Assembly: GCF_001485415.1 (NCBI RefSeq)
Contig: NZ_BCMQ01000002.1
Span: 237,099-301,098 of the forward strand
Source of the DNA: Myroides odoratimimus
GTDB taxonomy: Bacteria; Bacteroidota; Bacteroidia; Flavobacteriales; Flavobacteriaceae
Length of the DNA: 64,000 nt
Reading direction: 5' to 3'
Part shown: positions 9,065 to 17,712 of the stretch, piece by piece
Layout: the number at the start of each line of letters is the position of its first letter
Position numbering within the stretch: the stretch's first letter is position 1
Made by a program: the position numbers and the translations under genes
Notes under the pieces: model-generated
Told to the model about the DNA's origin: nothing
The model's input: only the letters and a program-made list of their open reading frames with translations
Database searches by the model: none

Positions 9065-9775
9065 ATGAAAAACTTATTACTAAGTGTATGCTCTGTGTTA
9101 GCAGTATCAGGTACAGCTATAGCACAAGATGTAAATCACGATTTAAAAGGGAATACTACTTTTAGTGTAAAAGGAGGTTGGATACAGTCTACGCTTAAAG
9201 GAGATGATCTAGAGTATTTAGCTATAGATGGTAAAGTGAGTAACCGCAATAACTTCTTCGTAGGAGTGAGTGTGGATAATAGTTTAGGAAAATATTTTGG
9301 GCTGAAACACGAGTTGTTTTATCAACAGTATGGTGGTCGCTTTGATAGAGAGACTGAGGATGGGGCAACACTAGATGCTAAATTGCAAATGCACAGTCTA
9401 CGCCTTAATCCAATCAGTGCTGTGTTTAAAGTAGGAGGGCTACAGATATATGCTGGTCCTTATGTGAATATGTTATTATACTCTTCTATCACAGCAGTAG
9501 ATGAAGAGGGGAATACATATAAAGATCACGGTATTTTCGGTAGTATAGAAGATGATCAAGAAGATGGACAGTATCTACAGAAGATGGACTACGGTATCGT
9601 AGTGGGTGCTGAGTACCAGTTTAACTGTGGGTTCTTAGTAGGAGCTAACTACAGTAGAGGATTTGCCAGTATCTTCGATAACTCTAATACATTTGGGTTA
9701 GAAGAAAATCCTGGTGTGAAGAACCTGAAGATATATAATCAGAGTTTTAATGTATTCGTAGGATATAGATTCTAA
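9065..9775 (+). CDS. Outer-membrane beta-barrel protein of the efflux operon
   Basis: About 236 residues from the ATG at 9065. An in-frame ATG at 9056 exists, but 9065 gives a clean signal peptide (KNLLLSVCSVLAVSGTAIAQ) and has GAGAGG just upstream. The mature part alternates polar and hydrophobic strands, with PYVNMLLYSS and FNVFVGYRF at the C-terminus ending in Phe, as expected for a Bam-inserted barrel. It starts only 11 bases after the TolC-family gene and is followed by a terminator, so it is the last gene of the metal-efflux operon. Proteins of this sort are often annotated as porin-family proteins; I cannot assign a substrate. It may be an accessory outer-membrane part of the metal response. 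Confidence 0.8.
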   Translation: MKNLLLSVCSVLAVSGTAIAQDVNHDLKGNTTFSVKGGWIQSTLKGDDLEYLAIDGKVSNRNNFFVGVSVDNSLGKYFGLKHELFYQQYGGRFDRETEDGATLDAKLQMHSLRLNPISAVFKVGGLQIYAGPYVNMLLYSSITAVDEEGNTYKDHGIFGSIEDDQEDGQYLQKMDYGIVVGAEYQFNCGFLVGANYSRGFASIFDNSNTFGLEENPGVKNLKIYNQSFNVFVGYRF

Positions 9776-9807
9776 TCAAAGAATACATTGTTTATAAGTG
9801 TAAGTGA

Positions 9808-9840
9808 AAGGCTAGTTGATCATCAACTAGCCTCTTTTTA
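9808..9840. terminator. Bidirectional terminator
   Basis: GGCTAGTTGAT / ATCAACTAGCC stem (9810-9820 and 9822-9832) followed by a T-rich run on + and preceded by A-containing sequence on the other side. It lies between the convergent efflux operon and the HAD gene. Confidence 0.8.
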
Positions 9841-9841
9841 T

Positions 9842-10534
9842 TTATAGTAGTATCTCTTTAATCTCTGATAGTTTTTTAATAGAAGTAAAGTTCGGATGTA
9901 CTATTTCGTGATCGACATGCTCGTGTAACCATGTAGTATGGAAAGGGACGTGTACTGCGTGACCTCCTAATTCTAATACAGGGAGTACATCAGATCTTAG
10001 AGAATTGCCTATCATAATAAATTCTTCAGGCTTGATATCTAAACGTCCTAGTAACTTCTGATAGTCTATTTCTTCTTTATCCGTCATGACTTCTATATGA
10101 TGGAAGTATGCTCCTAAGCCAGACTTATGTAGTTTGCGGTGTTGGTCTTTTAAGTCACCTTTGGTTGCGACCACTAGTTTATACTTTCCTTGAAGTTCCT
10201 TTAGTACTTGCTCTACGTCATCTAATAGCTCCACAGGCTTGGTTAATAAATCCTTTCCTATAGCTATGACTCTACTGATTACTTTTGGGCTTACAGTTCC
10301 CTTTGAGATTATGTTAGCTGCTTCTACCATGGATAGGGTAAAGCCTTTTATTCCATATCCGTATAGAGGTAGGTTGTCTATTTGTGTTTTGAATAGTATC
10401 TGTGAGATGCTTTGATGTGTTAGGTAATCTTCCATTAAGATACAGAATGCTTTCTCAGCTTCATTAAAGAAAGGTTCATTCACCCATAGGGTATCATCCG
10501 CATCGAAAGCAACAACTTTAAATGGTTTTGTCAT
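9842..10534 (-). CDS. HAD-superfamily hydrolase
   Basis: A 230-residue HAD phosphatase. Motif I is FDADDTLW with the nucleophile Asp11 and general acid Asp13; motif II is VVATKGD, and the acidic motif is IGNSLRSDV near residues 175-183. A helical cap is inserted after motif I (about 20-85). The DxDDTLW form with this layout resembles HAD proteins annotated as haloacid-dehalogenase-like or phosphoglycolate-phosphatase-like enzymes; the substrate cannot be named. It is a single-gene unit, convergent with the efflux operon and divergent from susC, with a shared terminator at its 3' end. No signal peptide, so cytoplasmic. Confidence 0.88.
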   Translation of the reverse strand: MTKPFKVVAFDADDTLWVNEPFFNEAEKAFCILMEDYLTHQSISQILFKTQIDNLPLYGYGIKGFTLSMVEAANIISKGTVSPKVISRVIAIGKDLLTKPVELLDDVEQVLKELQGKYKLVVATKGDLKDQHRKLHKSGLGAYFHHIEVMTDKEEIDYQKLLGRLDIKPEEFIMIGNSLRSDVLPVLELGGHAVHVPFHTTWLHEHVDHEIVHPNFTSIKKLSEIKEILL

Positions 10535-10870
10535 GTTGTTTATTTTAGTATGTTATGTAAAGGTACGGGATAAAAGGATGAAAATAAGTATACAGAATAT
10601 AGTAAAGTATAGAATGAATTGTATTTTTTATATATTAAGTTAATATTAATTAAAAATTAAGAAATGAGTATTTTTAGTTAAAATAAACCTGCAAAATGAG
10701 TGTTTTTAATCTTTAAAATAGTGTATTTTAAGTTAAATAAATTAATATAATGTCTATTTTTCGGGCTTAATTTACATTTATTTTAAGTGTTTGTCTTGAA
10801 TAAATATTGTATATGTTTTTTTTGATTCATTTTTTTATATTTTTGGCAATGCTAAAATAATCTTAAAAAG
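10535..10870 (+). promoter_or_regulatory. AT-rich susC upstream region with repeated motif and -7 box
   Basis: A 336-base divergent intergenic region without genes. TATTTTTG at 10838-10845 fits the TAnnTTTG -7 box for susC, leaving a short leader. Upstream, ATGAGTATTTTTAGTTAAAA (from 10664) and ATGAGTGTTTTTAAT (from 10696) are near repeats 32 bases apart, and a looser copy, AGTGTATTTTAAGTTAAATA, starts near 10720. They could be operator half-sites or simply AT-rich drift. Confidence 0.4.
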
Positions 10871-13800
10871 ATGTTTATGAAATTAAAACTTTACTTAACG
10901 TTTTCTATGCTTGTGTTAACAAGTGTAGTTTTTGCACAAGCAAAAAAGACAATAACTGGAAGTGTAAAAGACACTGACGGTTTACCGTTGATTGGTGCAA
11001 CTATTGTTCTAGAGGGAACTGACTTCGGAACAAGTGCAGATGATCATGGGATATTTACAATTAATGCTGGCGAAGGCGATGTGTTAGTTGTTTCGTATGT
11101 GTTCTATGAAACACAAAGAATTAGATTAACATCAAAGACACATTATGACATAGTATTAAAAGAGGATGGTCAAGTGTTGGAGGATGTAGTTGTTGTAGCT
11201 TATGGTACTGCTACTAAAGAATCTGTAACAGGTGCTATCGCAGTTATAGAGAATTCAGAAATTACTAAAAGACCTGGTACCAATGCCTTAGCTGCACTAG
11301 AAGGAGCTGCTCCTGGGATTAGAGTAAACAATACATCTGGACAGCCTGGGGCTGAGCCAACTATTCGTATTCGTGGATTTACTTCTGTGAATGGAAGTAA
11401 TTCTCCATTATTAGTTGTAGATGGTGTTCCTTTTGGTGGAAGCATATCGGATTTAAATCCTAATGATATTGATAGTATGTCTGTTCTTAAAGATGCTTCA
11501 GCTTCAACACTTTATGGTAATAGAGCTTCTAATGGAGTTGTTTTAATTACCACTAAGAAAGCCTCTAAAGGGAAGGGATTCTTTGGGGTAAACCTTAAAC
11601 AAGGTTTGTTTACTAGAGGTATGTCTGAATATGATAAATTAGGAGCAGATGATTATATGGAAACAATGTGGAAAGCTAATAGAAACTCTTTAATAGCAAA
11701 AAATGGCTTAGAAGAGGCTAATAGGTTAGCTACAGAAACATTGATTCCAGATTATTTGAAACTTAATATTTATAATTTACCAGCAGATCAATTATTTACT
11801 CCAGATGGTAAGTTAGTATCTAATGCGTCTGTTCTATCTGGATATGCATCAGATTTAGATTGGTTTAAAGAGCTTGAAAGAACAGGGATGTATCAAGATT
11901 TAAATATGAGTGGGCGTGTGGCAAATGAAAAAGGAGGAGCTTATTTTTCAGGAAGCTTTTTAAATAATGAAAGTTATGTTAAAAATAGCGATTATAAGCG
12001 TTTTACTGCTAGAATTAATGCGGATTATAAAGTGAATGATGCTATTAAAGTAGGAGCTAATTTGACGGGATCACATCAAGAATCTCATGGTTTAACAGCT
12101 TCTATGGATGATAATACTTCAATTGTAAATCCATTCTATTTTGCACGTAATATTGCTCCAATTTACCCTGTTTATCTTCATGATAAAGTTACAGGTGATT
12201 TTGTTTATGATGAATTTGGGCAAAGAATTTATGATAATGGAGAAGGAACACGTGGTCAATTAGAAGGACGCCATACTGTTTTGGAAAATAATAAGAACAA
12301 TCAGCAATCAATTAAAAATACTGTTAATGGACAGTTCTTTGCAGATTTCAAATTCTTACAAGATTTTACATTCTCTTTAAAAGGAGATATGAGTTTAAGA
12401 AATAGTGAAGCTCGTAAATATGATAATGCATTGATAGGTGATGGACAAGGTAGTAATGGACGTTCAAGACGTGATATTTATAGATATAAAACATATACAG
12501 CTCAACAGTTATTGAATTGGAATAGAAGTTTTGGTGATCATAATTTTGATGTTTTAGTTGGGCATGAAAACTTTAATAATGATTATAGCTACTTGTATGG
12601 TATGAAAACTAATCAAACTTTTGAAGGAATGGATGAGTGGATTAACTTTACAGAGGCAGGTAGTATTTATGATTATACTGTTAAATATAGAACAGAAGGA
12701 TATTTATCTAGAGCTAAATATAACTATGCTAATAAGTATTTTGCAGAAGCTTCTTTCCGTAGAGATGGATCTTCAAAGTTTCATAAAGATAATAGATGGG
12801 GGAACTTTTGGTCTGTTGGAGGTAGTTGGATTATTAGTGCAGAGGATTTCTTCAAAGTGAAGCATATTGATTATTTAAAATTAAGAGCTTCTTATGGAGA
12901 GGTTGGAGAAGACGGTGGAGCTGGTACATATGGATATCAATCTTTGTATTCTATTGTGAAAAATGGGGGGAAAGCAGGACTGTATAAATCTCAAAATGGG
13001 AATGATAATTTGCAATGGGAGACATCATCATCATTTAATATTGGTTTAGACGGAAGGCTTTTTAATCGAGTTAATTTTACTGTTGAATATTTTGACAAAC
13101 GTTCTCAAAATTTATTATTTGATTTAAATATGCCTTTATCAAACGGATCAAATACTCCTAGCACTAAAGGGATTTCTTCTATAACAAGTAATGTAGGAAG
13201 TATTTCTAATAAAGGATTAGAGTTGTCTTTTGATGTAGATATTATTAAAACAGCAGATTTAAGATGGAATTTCGCTGCAAATGCGACATGGTTAAAAAAC
13301 AAAATAGCTAAGCTGCCTGAAGAGAATAGAAAGAATGGAATAATTTCAAGTGATTTTAAACGATTGGAAGGTAAGAGCATGTATGAATTCTACTTGTACC
13401 AATTTGTGGGTGTTGATCAAATGTATGGTGATGCATTATATGTAATTGATGATGAGAATTTTAACGTAAATGGTTCTGCGCCAGATAAAGATGCTATTGC
13501 TGATGAGTTTTTGAGAGAAATTAATGGAGTGACTTATACAACATCTACAACGTATGGAAAAAGAGAATTTGCAGGTTCAGCAATTCCTAAAGTAGATGGA
13601 AGCTTTTCAACTTCTTTAAATTATAAAAACTTTTCTCTATCAGCATTGTTTACATATAGCTTAGGATCTAAAGTATATGATTATTCTTATGCAAGTTTAA
13701 TGTCTGTTGGTAGTAGCCCACATGCGTTACATAAAAATATTTTAGGATCTTGGAACGGTGCACCAGAAGGTATGACAGAAAAATCTGCAAATAGAATTGA

Positions 13801-14101
13801 TCCTAATGGATTACCTGTATTAGATTTTGATAGAAATGTGTATACATCTTCGCGTTCAGATCGTTTTTTACAAAATGGTAATTATTTAGTTTTTAAGAAT
13901 ATTTCTTTAGGATATGATATGCCAAAAGAAGTAACTAAATCTTTAGGAATTAGTAGCTTGTCTTTTACTGGAACAGTTGAAAATGTTGTGACTTTTACAA
14001 AGTTAAAAGGGATGAATTCACAGATGAGTTTTGCAGGTCAAGTTATGAACTCATGGGCTCCTCCTCGAACATTTATTTTTGGAGTAAATGTAGGTTTTTA
14101 A
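10871..14101 (+). CDS. SusC/RagA-family TonB-linked outer-membrane transporter
   Basis: A 1076-residue TonB-dependent transporter. It has a signal peptide ending in VVFAQ (about residue 23), a carboxypeptidase-regulatory-like domain (ITGSVKDTDGLPLIGATI...FTINAGEGDVLVVSYVFY, about 29-95), the SusC linker VVVVAYGTA, a plug domain (about 115-225, with IRIRGFTSVNGSNSPLLVVDG and VLKDASASTLYGNRASNGVV), and a 22-strand barrel ending in Phe. It imports a glycan, peptide or other large nutrient together with the SusD partner 33 bases downstream. The ATG at 10877 is an equally good start. No glycosidase, protease or regulator lies beside it, so the substrate is unknown. By eye its codon use is more AT-rich than that of the efflux operon. 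Confidence 0.95.
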   Translation: MFMKLKLYLTFSMLVLTSVVFAQAKKTITGSVKDTDGLPLIGATIVLEGTDFGTSADDHGIFTINAGEGDVLVVSYVFYETQRIRLTSKTHYDIVLKEDGQVLEDVVVVAYGTATKESVTGAIAVIENSEITKRPGTNALAALEGAAPGIRVNNTSGQPGAEPTIRIRGFTSVNGSNSPLLVVDGVPFGGSISDLNPNDIDSMSVLKDASASTLYGNRASNGVVLITTKKASKGKGFFGVNLKQGLFTRGMSEYDKLGADDYMETMWKANRNSLIAKNGLEEANRLATETLIPDYLKLNIYNLPADQLFTPDGKLVSNASVLSGYASDLDWFKELERTGMYQDLNMSGRVANEKGGAYFSGSFLNNESYVKNSDYKRFTARINADYKVNDAIKVGANLTGSHQESHGLTASMDDNTSIVNPFYFARNIAPIYPVYLHDKVTGDFVYDEFGQRIYDNGEGTRGQLEGRHTVLENNKNNQQSIKNTVNGQFFADFKFLQDFTFSLKGDMSLRNSEARKYDNALIGDGQGSNGRSRRDIYRYKTYTAQQLLNWNRSFGDHNFDVLVGHENFNNDYSYLYGMKTNQTFEGMDEWINFTEAGSIYDYTVKYRTEGYLSRAKYNYANKYFAEASFRRDGSSKFHKDNRWGNFWSVGGSWIISAEDFFKVKHIDYLKLRASYGEVGEDGGAGTYGYQSLYSIVKNGGKAGLYKSQNGNDNLQWETSSSFNIGLDGRLFNRVNFTVEYFDKRSQNLLFDLNMPLSNGSNTPSTKGISSITSNVGSISNKGLELSFDVDIIKTADLRWNFAANATWLKNKIAKLPEENRKNGIISSDFKRLEGKSMYEFYLYQFVGVDQMYGDALYVIDDENFNVNGSAPDKDAIADEFLREINGVTYTTSTTYGKREFAGSAIPKVDGSFSTSLNYKNFSLSALFTYSLGSKVYDYSYASLMSVGSSPHALHKNILGSWNGAPEGMTEKSANRIDPNGLPVLDFDRNVYTSSRSDRFLQNGNYLVFKNISLGYDMPKEVTKSLGISSLSFTGTVENVVTFTKLKGMNSQMSFAGQVMNSWAPPRTFIFGVNVGF

Positions 14102-14134
14102 ACTTTTAATTAATTATAGTAAATATTTAGAAAG

Positions 14135-15679
14135 ATGAAAATTAAATATATAAAATACATTTTACTGTCAGCAGTATTAACTTTGGGTTCTTGTAGTGAT
14201 GATTATTTAGATACATATCCAACAAACTCTACTTCTCCTAATACAGCTTTTAAGACTACTAAAAATGTTGAAATGGCAGTAAATGGTTTAGCAAGAATTA
14301 TGACAACTCAACATATAGGTGAGCAAGGGTATAATGGAGAAGGTACTATAAAGTTATTTTATGGAGAATATACAGGAAATAATTTTAGGCGTGATCAAAC
14401 ATCAGTGTCTTCTCTAATGAATGGATTACTCTTTGATAATAGTGCAAGTACTTATACTTATTATCCATGGCATTATTATTATTTATTGATTACCAATGCA
14501 AATGCTATTATAGCAAATGTTGATGGTGCAGAAGGACCTGTGAATGAAAAGAAGTATTTGAAAGCGCAGGCGCTTACTTATAGAGCATATTCTTATACCA
14601 TGTTACTTCAATTATATGGGAATCGTTGGCAAGATTCTAATAATGGTGAACATAAATGTTTAATATTGAGATTAACCCCAGACGATCCAAAAGAGATGCC
14701 TTTATCTTCGCAAAATGATGTTTACGCACAAGTATATAAGGATTTAGATGAAGCGATTCAGTTGTTTAATGAAAGTAATTATAAAAGAGGGAATACAAAT
14801 TATTTAATCGATGCAAATGTGTCACATGCTGTTTATGCTAGAGCTGCATTAGTAAAGCAAGATTATAATGTGGCATTAAGAGAAGCTACTTTAGCTAAGA
14901 AAGGTTATAAACTGATGAGTGAAGCTGATTATAAAGGAGGTTTTGCTACTCCAACATCTGAATGGATTTGGAGTAGTTATGGAGCTTTAGACGAGACTTT
15001 ACATTATTATTCATATCAAGCATATATTGCTTATAATAGTTCATCATCTATTGTTCGTACAAGACCAACACGTATAAGTAAGGAATTCTATGAAAGTATT
15101 CCAACTACAGATATACGTAGACAATTATTTTTAGACCCAACAGGATATGATGCTGCTACTTATAACGCAACAACAGGAGAGGCAGATGCAAAATCTCTTA
15201 TTGATGTGGAAACTAGAACAAAGTTTCCAAAGCTACAAACTAATGCTAAGGTAGCTGCATTTATGCAGTTTAAAATAGCTGCAAATGAGATGATAGGTGT
15301 TGGACATTTAAATCATTTCCGTTCTTCAGAAATGTATTTTATTGAAGCTGAAGCTTTACATTTTTTAGGCAGAGATGGAGAAGCTTCTAAGTTACTTGAG
15401 GAATTAACTAGGAGCACGGGTAGAGATGCTAGTTATACTTGTAATAAAACAGGAAAAGAACTGTTCAATGAAATCGTTAAATATAGAGGTATAGAGTTAT
15501 GGGGAGAAGGATTTGATTGGTTCGATTATAAAAGATGGAACTTACCGATTTCTCGTAAGACAGTTAAAGAAGGAGGGAATTATAATGTGGCTTCTGGAAT
15601 AACTATATTACCATCAGCTAACAATAAATGGACTTGGAGAACTCCTCAAAAAGAATCAGATTATAATCCGAACATATAA
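14135..15679 (+). CDS. SusD/RagB-family nutrient-binding outer-membrane lipoprotein
   Basis: A 514-residue SusD homologue. The signal peptide ends in a lipobox LGSC with Cys20 as the lipidated residue. The TPR-rich SusD fold is shown by YLKAQALTYRAYSYTMLLQL near 140-160 and the family C-terminal signature GIELWGEGFDWFDYKRW near 455-471. It should cap the SusC barrel on the cell surface and hand over substrate. It follows susC by 33 bases and is closed by a strong terminator at 15706. Substrate unknown: no degradative enzymes are encoded next to the pair, although a secreted phosphatase gene comes next under its own promoter. Confidence 0.95.
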   Translation: MKIKYIKYILLSAVLTLGSCSDDYLDTYPTNSTSPNTAFKTTKNVEMAVNGLARIMTTQHIGEQGYNGEGTIKLFYGEYTGNNFRRDQTSVSSLMNGLLFDNSASTYTYYPWHYYYLLITNANAIIANVDGAEGPVNEKKYLKAQALTYRAYSYTMLLQLYGNRWQDSNNGEHKCLILRLTPDDPKEMPLSSQNDVYAQVYKDLDEAIQLFNESNYKRGNTNYLIDANVSHAVYARAALVKQDYNVALREATLAKKGYKLMSEADYKGGFATPTSEWIWSSYGALDETLHYYSYQAYIAYNSSSSIVRTRPTRISKEFYESIPTTDIRRQLFLDPTGYDAATYNATTGEADAKSLIDVETRTKFPKLQTNAKVAAFMQFKIAANEMIGVGHLNHFRSSEMYFIEAEALHFLGRDGEASKLLEELTRSTGRDASYTCNKTGKELFNEIVKYRGIELWGEGFDWFDYKRWNLPISRKTVKEGGNYNVASGITILPSANNKWTWRTPQKESDYNPNI

Positions 15680-15705
15680 TCATCATTTTATAAAATAGTT
15701 AGCTT

Positions 15706-15740
15706 AAAGGCCATTCAAATTTATGAATGGCCTTTATTGT
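15706..15740 (+). terminator. Terminator of the susCD operon
   Basis: Perfect 12-bp stem AAAGGCCATTCA / TGAATGGCCTTT with loop AATTTA, followed by a T-rich tail. Confidence 0.9.
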
Positions 15741-15852
15741 TTTAAATAATTCAAAATAATAACACTCTCTTAATCTTGGAATTAAGGAGTAAGTTTACTT
15801 TTGAATTAGATATTTTAAATGTTAATATTGAAGTTTTTTGTCTATTAAATGC

Positions 15853-15881
15853 TTGTAAAGTCTCTTAGTTTAATAGATTTG
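15853..15881 (+). promoter_or_regulatory. Promoter of the PafA-type phosphatase gene
   Basis: TTG (15853-15855), 18-base spacer, TAGATTTG (15874-15881): a good match to the Bacteroidota TTG-N19-TAnnTTTG promoter, 39 bases before the start codon. Confidence 0.65.
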
Positions 15882-15920
15882 TAGACAGAGACCTTATTAA
15901 ACAAAACTAATCTTAAATAA

Positions 15921-17570
15921 ATGAAATTTAAAACAACCTTATTTGCAGCAGTAGGCTGTATGTTTTCACTTTCTGCCTTAGCTGGTGAAACATTACCAAA
16001 ACCAAAGTTAGTAGTAGGCGTAGTGGTAGACCAGATGAGATGGGACTACCTTTATAAATACTACGATCGCTATTCAGATAATGGATTTAAACGCTTATTA
16101 AACGAGGGATTTTCAAGTGAGAATACACTTATAGACTATATCCCAACTTATACTGCTATCGGGCATAGTACTATTTATACAGGAAGTGTACCTGCTGTAC
16201 ATGGAATAGCGGGTAATGATTTTATCATTCAAGCAACAGGTGAGAGTATGTACTGTACTCAAGATGATAGTGTAGAAGCAGTAGGAGGTGTAGGTAAAGT
16301 AGGAAAACAATCACCTAAGAATTTATTAGTGTCTACTGTGACAGATCAGTTAAAACTAGCTACTAACTTCCAATCAAAAGTAGTGGGAATCGCCATAAAA
16401 GACAGAGGAGGTATATTGCCTGCTGGTCATTTTGCTAACGCTGCTTATTGGTTAGATGGGGCATCAGGTGACTGGATTACAAGTACTTTTTATATGAATG
16501 ATTTACCTAAATGGGTGAAGTCATTTAATAAAGAGAAGTTAGCAGATAAATATTTCAAAAAAGGATGGAATACTTTGTATCCTATAGATACGTATGTACT
16601 AAGTACTGCTGATGATAATGTATATGAAGAACCTTTTAAAGGAGAAGATAAACCTGTATTCCCACGTGATTTAGTTAAACTAAAGAAAGACAATGGGTAT
16701 GACTTAATTAAAGCTACACCATTTGGAAATTCTCTAACTCTTGACTTTGCTAAAGTAGCAATTGATAGTGAAGCATTAGGAGCTAATCCTGCTGGAGTTA
16801 CAGATTTCTTAGCTGTAAGTTTATCGTCTACGGATTATGTAGGACATCAATTTGCTATTAATTCGATTGAAGTAGAGGATACATATTTAAGACTAGATGC
16901 TGATTTAGCTGAGTTCTTAACTTATTTAGATAAGAAAGTTGGTAAAGGAAATTATACTTTCTTTTTAACAGCAGACCACGGAGCAGCACATAATCCTAAG
17001 TATTTTGCTGATCAAAAAGGTAACTCAGGTTATTTTAATACAGCTGAAGCAAAAAAAGTATTGAACGAAAAGTTAGAGAAAAAGTTCGGTGAGAAAGAAA
17101 TCATCAAGAGCTTAACGAACTACCAAGTTCACTTAAATAACGCTTTGGTACAAGAGAAAGACTTAGAAGAAGATGATATCCGAGAGTTTATCGTTAAGGA
17201 GCTAAAGAAAATAGAAGGTATTGCTTTTGTTACAGATATGGATAAAGCAGCTATAGCAGCTATCCCTACTAAGATACGTGAGCGAATAGTGAATGGATAT
17301 AATATTAAGAGAAGTGGAGTGATTCAGTATATCTTAGAACCACAATGGTATAGTGGAAGAAAAGATGCTAAAGGAACAACACATGGAACTTGGGGGTCTT
17401 ATGATGCTCATATACCAGCTGTATTTATGGGATGGGGAGTTAAGCCAGGTAAGACTATCCGCGAGACTCATATGACTGATATAGCACCAACTATTGCAGA
17501 GATCTTAAAAATAGAAGCTCCTAATGGGAATATAGGTACACCTATTCACGAAGCAGTAGATGTAAAATAA
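15921..17570 (+). CDS. pafA: PafA-type alkaline phosphatase
   Basis: A 549-residue secreted phosphomonoesterase of the alkaline phosphatase superfamily. The signal peptide ends near SALAG (about residue 22). Active-site residues line up with those known for flavobacterial PafA with a one- to two-residue offset: Asp37 (VVVDQMR), nucleophile Thr78 (IPTYTAIGH), Asn99 (GND), Lys160 and Arg162 (KDRGGILPAGH), then SSTDYVGHQ and LTADHGAAH metal ligands, and THGTWGSYD near the C-terminus. The lone nucleophilic Thr and the K-D-R motif are hallmarks of PafA, a calcium-stimulated, phosphate-insensitive enzyme of Bacteroidota. It would release phosphate from organic phosphates in the periplasm. It is a single gene with its own promoter and terminator. 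Confidence 0.9.
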   Translation: MKFKTTLFAAVGCMFSLSALAGETLPKPKLVVGVVVDQMRWDYLYKYYDRYSDNGFKRLLNEGFSSENTLIDYIPTYTAIGHSTIYTGSVPAVHGIAGNDFIIQATGESMYCTQDDSVEAVGGVGKVGKQSPKNLLVSTVTDQLKLATNFQSKVVGIAIKDRGGILPAGHFANAAYWLDGASGDWITSTFYMNDLPKWVKSFNKEKLADKYFKKGWNTLYPIDTYVLSTADDNVYEEPFKGEDKPVFPRDLVKLKKDNGYDLIKATPFGNSLTLDFAKVAIDSEALGANPAGVTDFLAVSLSSTDYVGHQFAINSIEVEDTYLRLDADLAEFLTYLDKKVGKGNYTFFLTADHGAAHNPKYFADQKGNSGYFNTAEAKKVLNEKLEKKFGEKEIIKSLTNYQVHLNNALVQEKDLEEDDIREFIVKELKKIEGIAFVTDMDKAAIAAIPTKIRERIVNGYNIKRSGVIQYILEPQWYSGRKDAKGTTHGTWGSYDAHIPAVFMGWGVKPGKTIRETHMTDIAPTIAEILKIEAPNGNIGTPIHEAVDVK

Positions 17571-17591
17571 GCATATTATTAGAGTAAATAT

Positions 17592-17627
17592 AAAGGTCAG
17601 TTGTAATATTACAACTGACCTTTTTTT
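17592..17627 (+). terminator. Terminator of the pafA gene
   Basis: Perfect 12-bp stem GGTCAGTTGTAA / TTACAACTGACC (17595-17606 and 17609-17620) followed by seven T residues. Confidence 0.92.
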
Positions 17628-17712
17628 GTGTTTGTAATTTAGATTGAATTTTAATAAAAGAGTGTGAAATTTATTTTATAGCTTTGGAAGATAGACACAA
17701 AAACACCGACAA

